A stretch of DNA of 64,000 bases from Lycium barbarum. Lineage: Eukaryota; Streptophyta; Magnoliopsida; Solanales; Solanaceae. The translations under genes were made by a program, and so were the position numbers. The DNA is taken from the NCBI RefSeq assembly GCF_019175385.1, contig NC_083341.1, positions 64,699,800-64,763,799 on the forward strand, read 5' to 3'. The notes beneath the pieces are model-generated. The model was not told the origin of the DNA. It saw only the letters and a program-made list of their open reading frames with translations, and ran no database searches. Positions 58,781 to 64,000 of this stretch are shown here, one piece after another (position 1 is the stretch's first letter; every line of letters starts with the position of its first letter).

Positions 58781-60367
58781 TACATCATAACATGGATCAG
58801 CATATTTCATCATCATCATTGTCATCACATACATCTTATAAGTGTATCGTAACCTTTTATTAATGCATACACTTAAATTTAAAGACAATTTATGAAAATC
58901 ACATCATATCCATAGCATGGACTTCGTATGAATATCGTAGGATAGACTTCATAATCTTTAGACTTAGGCTCAACATTACCACTATCGTTTATATAGCATA
59001 TCTCTTACCTCTATTCCATATGAAATCATTTATGAACATAAACTCGCAACTTGCGGAACATTGGTCATATGGCATGCATTAAGGTCTATGGATAATCTAT
59101 AACAATGCCGGGGTGACGTAAGGTCAAGAACCCCCGAGTCCATTATCGAGCATTCGTAAGCATTATGCCTCACCTTGAAGGAATTAGCATATAAGGTGAG
59201 CGTAGTCAATAACAACATCAAGGGATCGTAAATAGGGTCATTAACTTCATAGACATCATAGGAACATACAAGGATCATTAGCTTCGTAGGAATGTCGTGT
59301 CATGAACTTGAGGACTCCTAGACTTAGATTCATTAATAGGACTATACTTGGCACCATTAGCTTCATGGGCATTTTATATTACTCTAAGATTCTTCACACG
59401 TGTACTCATCATTGTCATTGGCTTGCTCGTGAGGTATCTCTTTTATTTTTCTCATATGAAGTTCTTTATACTCGTAGATTCATAGTTCCCAATATGTCGG
59501 AAAATCATGAAGAGATAGGAGGATTCACACCATAAGATTCATGCCTTATAATGAAAGGACTAGCCTTACATACCTTTGTCGTTTAGCTATTCTATTGCTT
59601 GCTCGTTCTCCTTCAATGCTCACGTCTCTACCTTCAAGAGAATTCACATGAACGTTAGCTAATCAACTACAAGAACGTGTTACTATTCCTAGGGAAAATT
59701 GGGTATCACTTCCTTTGTTTATACTACTTTTCCCACATTTCATTTCAACTCCAAAACGTTCACAACAATACTCACAATATCGTATCAACAATCGTCATTT
59801 ATCCACATTTACTACATTCCACCATTTTTCTCCAATTTCCCTACATTTATTGGTTTTAGCTCATCATCACGTTTTCTCATACATAATACTTATTTCATGG
59901 TCTAAACGTCATTTATAACCTACTTATACTCACAACACACCAACACTTATAATTCAATCCAACTATCATCCAACTATGGCACTATTCACATTTTATGACC
60001 CATTTACTACACTCTTCTATAATCCAAGTGTTTCAATGTATAAATACTTCAATCATCATGAGAAATTCATAAAACTTACCTTAGATAGTGGTTGAACAAG
60101 CTTTGAGTGGAGTTACTCCTCTAGCACCAAAACCCTACTTCACCTTCCTTGGGTTTTTCTTGATTAGATGAACTTTGGCTAGGTTTCATACACTTGGGTT
60201 CATGGATTTGGTGTTATTGATCATGTATTTCCCTTGAATTTTCTTGTGGATGAATGTCAGAGAGTATTCTAGAGGTTTTCTTGACCATGAATGGTGAAAA
60301 ATATGAATTTTGGTCGAGTTGGGTCTATTTAAAGTGGTCCAGAAAATTTTGGACCGACACAACATAC

Positions 60368-60520
60368 GGCACACTTTGCTAGACGCAAAGCATGCTTTGC
60401 TAAACGCATGTTGTGTCGCAAACCATGCCAATCCACAAAATTTCACTGGCACACTTTGTGGTGCAACTGCGTGGCCGCATGTCGCATTTGCTGCACGCAT
60501 GTTGTGCCACAAAGTGTGCC
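60368..60520. repeat. U3 palindromic module of E
   Basis: GGCACACTTTG (60368-60378) pairs with CAAAGTGTGCC (60510-60520), enclosing the perfect 16-bp palindrome GCAAAGCATGCTTTGC (60385-60400) and repeats of acgcatgttgtg. Same place as the other modules, wholly different word. Confidence 0.85.
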
Positions 60521-60736
60521 AGAATGTGATATCTTGCCAAACTCTCTCCGAAACCTATCTCCGATGATCCGACGAGTCTTAAACCTTCCCGAAGCTTACT
60601 AAATATGTTTTTTCTCCATTATATACTCAAGATGGACATATCTATCCCCATGACCTCGAAAAATTTATCCTACTTCCCAAGGCTAGGACAATTAGCATTC
60701 GGCGAAACTCAACATATGAAAATGAGAGGTGTAACA

Positions 60737-60996
60737 CTGTCGCTGAGCCTGGGCAGAAATTAGCTGTGTCAACAACTGAATAGCCCTGGTCATCTGCTGA
60801 CCCAAAGCACCCGGTGGAGGAACTGGAGCTGGAGCTGAGGCCCCTTCATGCTCCTCTAATATAGGCAGAGTATGAGAAGTCCGAGATGGAGCCTCATTGT
60901 GGGACTCACCCTTTTCTATATTCACCAGGGACTCCTGTTCAATCCGCCTTCCTGTCGCAGTCTTGCCCTTCTAGGCGACTGTTGCTTTCCTCTTTA
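60737..60996 (-). pseudogene. Gag N-terminus (element L)
   Basis: Minus strand: EKGESHNEAPSRTSHTLPIL, then a Pro/Ala-rich linker (GASAPAPVPPPGALGQQ) and TRAIQLLTQLISAQAQRQ, continuing into the core at 57987. The start codon is probably near 61002 (cat in plus sense), but a stop at about 60974 lies between. Confidence 0.75.
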
Positions 60997-61113
60997 CCGG
61001 CATTGCTGAAATTATAACGCACAATTAGGGAAAAAAGGAATCTTATAACATAGCTCTATCGCACAATCTATGGAGAAGAAAGGCGGTCATTGTTCCTAAA
61101 TGCCCCGCAATCT

Positions 61114-61153
61114 CTTGTTTATAAGTGTGGCGCGCTTCACACCTATAAACAAG
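61114..61153 (-). other. Leader hairpin with GCGCGC loop (element L)
   Basis: Arms CTTGTTTATAAGTGTG (61114-61129) and CACACCTATAAACAAG (61138-61153) pair at 15 of 16 positions, the remaining one being possible as a wobble. On the transcript strand the loop reads AAGCGCGC, with a self-complementary GCGCGC. It lies between primer site and gag start. By position and loop it resembles a dimer-initiation (kissing-loop) hairpin; function is inferred. Confidence 0.65.
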
Positions 61154-61196
61154 ACTCTACTGGACACAGCTCGTAGACACACCCTAGGACGGAACT

Positions 61197-61208
61197 GCTC
61201 TGAGACCA
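61197..61208 (-). promoter_or_regulatory. Primer binding site of element L
   Basis: Minus strand TGGTCTCAGAGC, one base different from TGGTATCAGAGC, four bases from the LTR F end. Confidence 0.85.
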
Positions 61209-61638
61209 CTTTTGTCATGACCCTACTAGTGGGCCATGACAGGTACCCGGAGCCGGCTACCAAGCACCACTCATCATGCTATCTATCATACTCACCACAA
61301 AACTTATCATAAAACAATCGTCAATATCACCCAAAACATGTATGTGTGCATAAGCCCATGAGACTACAAAAATGATGTACAGAATATGCAATGAAAGGGT
61401 CACATAGCATCTACAGTCCACATAAGTATCTACGAGCCTCTAACTCGAGTACTGAAATCATAAGGACGGGACAGGGCCCTGCCATGCCCCAATATGTACA
61501 CAAAAGAATATACCAATAAGCAGCAACTCCAGATTAGTGGAGTGCTCCCGCAAGTTTGCTGAAATAAGTTCCTAAGCGTCTGTGTCTTCTCCTTGTCTAC
61601 CTGTGGGCATGAACGCAGCGTCCATAAAAGAAAGGACG

Positions 61639-61659
61639 TCAGTACGAACAATGTGCTGA
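61639..61659 (-). other. Conserved hairpin in F (one mismatch)
   Basis: TCAGTAC-gaacaat-GTGCTGA between aaggacg and gtatgtaaggc. Confidence 0.65.
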
Positions 61660-63148
61660 GTATGTAAGGCATGTACAACAGCATAATAAAGAAATAAAGG
61701 AGCATAAGATGGAGAGCAAACCTGTAACCGATTGTGTCTTAAGGCGGAGTCATGCACACTAACTTTTATAGTAAAAAAAGTAATATCGTATCATACATAT
61801 ATAAGCTTCCTGACCATATAGGTATGGTGTGATCATCATTAGCCCGCGTCCAGGCCTCCCGTGTCTGGGGCGTAACCTGCCTACTGCAGTGGAGTGTCTG
61901 CTCAGCCATATAGGCACGGTGTGATCATACATGAAAATAACATAAAGCATGCATGAGAGCCCAAGTGAAAGCTACAACTCTATCGGAGTGACATAAGGTC
62001 GATAACCACCGATTACATTATGGGATCAGCAGCATCGCTATGTCTCATCCTGAAGGAAATAATCTCATGAGGTGGGACAACAACAAGAAATAGCATGAAT
62101 GAAATCAAGAGAATAAGATTATCCAGCTCATAATAGCATCATCTCATAAGCTTCGGATTTTCTAGAAATAGCATCATCTTAGTCATCATCATTATCATAG
62201 AACATCTCTCATCTCTAGCTCATAGGAAACTCTTATGAATCATGAACTTTCAGCTTTTGGGATGTAAGAAGGTCATGGGATACATGGAAGATAGAATGTA
62301 AGAATCATGCCTTTATGAAAGAAAGGGGGATAGCCTTACATACCTTTATGTCTCCTTAACGACTAAGCACTCTCCTTCCAAGCTCACAACTCTACACTCA
62401 AGAGATTTCGTATCACATTATATCCTTAGAAACATGCTTAAGGCTAAGCTAAGGCGATTAAGAGCTAACAAAAATTGAGCAGCATTTCCTTTGTTCCAAC
62501 AACTTCCTCCATCTAATAAACAACTCCTAAACATCAATAGCACGTCCATCATATTATAATCAATAAACTTCTTTACGTTAAACATAGTTCAATTCTCAAA
62601 ATACCCTTTCAAGGTCACCCATAGCCATAGCTAAGACATAACACCATATTCGTTCCCATATAATACTTATTTAACGTCATTTGTATCCTTCACACAAAAT
62701 TATACTCATGGCATATCAAGAACTATGATTCAAGTCAAGTTACTATTCAAGAATGTCATTATTTCCACATTTGGGCTCCATATTCTATTTTCTTCTCTAA
62801 TCCAAGTCTTTTAACCACTCAATACTTGTAATAACATGAAATAGATGTAAAACTCACCTTTGATTATGTAGGAATGATCTTTGGATGAAGATACTCCACT
62901 TGAGAAAACCTCCAACTTCAATTCCAAAGGAAACCTTGACTTCTATTAACCCTAGTGAGCATCCATACACTTGGTTCTATCAATTCTTGGTGTTTAATCT
63001 TTGATTTCTTTTGGATATGTGTTAATATGGTGTATGGAATATTCTAGAGGTTTTGGGAGTGATGGAGAAGATGAGAAATGAGAAAAATGAACTTGGGTCC
63101 TCTTTATATAAAAATTTAAAAGCTGCCCGTCAAGGTTTATACGGACAC

Positions 63149-63165
63149 TTATACGGTCCGTATAA
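63149..63165. repeat. U3 palindrome of F
   Basis: TTATACGGTCCGTATAA, identical to the word in LTR A, followed by a one-base variant (ttatacggtctgtataa, 63168-63184). Confidence 0.9.
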
Positions 63166-63592
63166 CTTATACGGTCTGTATAAGTGACCGTACAATACTA
63201 CCAGTAGATAACCTCTCTCTAGACAGGTTGTACGGACCATATAAGTGGTTGTATAACTCACATTTTCCTGAAGTTGTTCCCATCGCTTTGTTTGACTTCC
63301 GATCCTTATGGAACCTTCTTGGCATTTGTATAATACTTCATTAACCATCTAGGGAGCCTTATAACTTCTCCTCAAGACATTACTAAATAATCCTTAACTT
63401 GATAGCTTGTGAAACCTTTCCAAAACATGACTTAGACTCCACTTCCTTCAACGAACTTTCCTCTCTTGCCTCAAATATCTTTGGAATCTTAATTAGAATC
63501 ATTTAGTATCCTTTCTTACTTGTTGGGACATCGTGTACACCTTAACTTGCATTAGTCTATTCACCGCACAACAACCTGAAATTGGTGTAACA

Positions 63593-64000
63593 CTTAGATT
63601 CAAGAATTTAACACTAATGATGGAAGATATAAGATTAACAACCTTAGATACATCATAATCTAGCATAAACCCAATCAATTTCATCATTAATAAGCCTAGA
63701 TAGAAAATCCATCAAAACCCACTTTTAATCTTCCATTACTAAAGGACTAACAAGGAAAGAGGAATTCTAAGATGATTAGGAATCATGAATTAGCAAGAAG
63801 GTTAGGAGGACTTACCACTAAGAATCTCCAGCAATAATCCTCAAGAATGGTTCCCAAGAGCTCAAATTTCGGAATGGCATTAAATGATAGACTAAGGGCT
63901 TTTAATACCTCATTTAATGAACTCACTACCCGTCACCCGCTTCCGCGACACTAAGGCCGCTCCAGCGGTGCCATGACCACTACAGCGGTCATGCCCAAAT
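63593..64000 (-). mobile_element. Partial LTR H, target of the F insertion
   Basis: Minus-strand LTR-like sequence with donor TTAGTGGTAAGTCC (63809-63822), TATA-like CATTAAATGAGG (near 63911) and the start of a palindromic module (CCGCT-CC-AGCGG at 63958-63969, then gaccactacagcggtc). Element L therefore landed in the leader part of another LTR. It runs out of the window. Confidence 0.65.

Larger units (their letters stand above)
57988..60736 (-). mobile_element. Solo LTR E in element L gag
   Basis: 2749 bp, GGTCGTGACA (minus end, 57988) to TGTTACACCTCTC (minus start, 60736), perfect TSD ctgtc (57983-57987, 60737-60741). Removing it restores gag. Contains a cassette, a weakened hairpin, donor TCTAAGGTAAG (60074-60084), TATA-like CTTTAAATAG near 60330 and the E palindromic module. 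No primer site or coding DNA. Confidence 0.92.
61213..63592 (-). mobile_element. LTR F, 5' LTR of element L
   Basis: 2380 bp, minus start TGTTACACCAATTTC at 63592, end GGTCATGACA at 61213. Family of A and J2 by the shared U3 stretch (ccttatggaaccttcttgg). TATA-like TTATATAAAGAGG near 63105, donor-like AAAGGTGAGTT near 62851, GCAGCATTTCC block 62479, GTATGTAAGGC block near 62332, conserved hairpin 61639-61659 with one mismatch. No partner LTR of this family is found at the other end of L, which is fused to element D. Confidence 0.9.

Noticed and set aside
13630..61208. TGGTATCAGAGC sites as tRNA gene fragments
   Set aside because: Only 12 bases matching a tRNA 3' end, always next to an LTR end: they are primer binding sites, and no cloverleaf is present.
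39342..63592. LTR D and LTR F as the two LTRs of one full-length element
   Set aside because: Their sequences belong to different families, the flanks do not share a TSD (tacaa versus cttag), and a pol junction lies between them.

Overview
This window looks like gene-poor, repeat-rich nuclear DNA of a large-genome flowering plant. The repeat families resemble those I know from Solanaceae (Tekay/Del-type and Tat/Ogre-type Ty3-gypsy elements with primer sites matching the 3' end of initiator tRNA-Met), but the species cannot be fixed from sequence alone. I see no host protein gene, tRNA, rRNA or CRISPR. Every long coding stretch I can recognise is a broken retrotransposon gag or pol, and essentially all 64 kb can be assigned to nested LTR retrotransposons.

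Layout. 1-2860: decayed Ty1-copia remnants, minus strand. About 2860-26844: one Tat/Ogre-like element on the minus strand (LTR about 2860-8204; 3' UTR with a minisatellite 8205-10915; integrase; extra RNase H; RT/RNase H; protease; gag up to 26844). It is split by a non-autonomous plus-strand element (12025-16323, TSD ccgag) and by solo LTR A (17161-22242), which itself carries solo LTR K (19266-21884, TSD ttgag). 26845-30289: a chimeric LTR (J) with two promoter regions. 30290-32725: truncated Tekay element G, plus strand, with LTR end, primer site and gag.

32726-39341: minus-strand element B, a gag-only derivative arranged LTR-internal-LTR-internal. 39342-55215: a serially duplicated block in which LTR D sits inside the B gag zinc knuckle. 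The B/D junction occurs twice (39341/39342 and 47685/47686), part of D a third time (53780-54541), and two copies carry independent solo LTRs of family C (42005-45040, TSD gaatc; 50397-53707, TSD catac). 55216-61212: minus-strand Tekay gag-pol (element L) with an RT active-site change, fused to the D fragment, split by solo LTR E (57988-60736, TSD ctgtc), and headed by its 5' LTR F (61213-63592). F lies inside another LTR (H) that runs off the window.

The most interesting signal is shared by otherwise dissimilar LTRs. In order along the transcript they carry: (1) a GC-rich palindromic 'word' upstream of a TATA-like box, with a different word in different families; (2) one or two splice-donor-like sites; (3) a GGGGAAATGCTGCCGAAAT block; (4) a tandem cassette of small inverted repeats; (5) a TCAGTAC-N7-GTACTGA hairpin. 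Palindromes and hairpins are preserved while their sequences change, with several paired substitutions, which suggests that structure rather than sequence is maintained. Separately, element L has a strong leader hairpin with a GCGCGC loop between primer site and gag, like a retroviral dimer-initiation hairpin. These are readings by eye; no alignment or folding was run.
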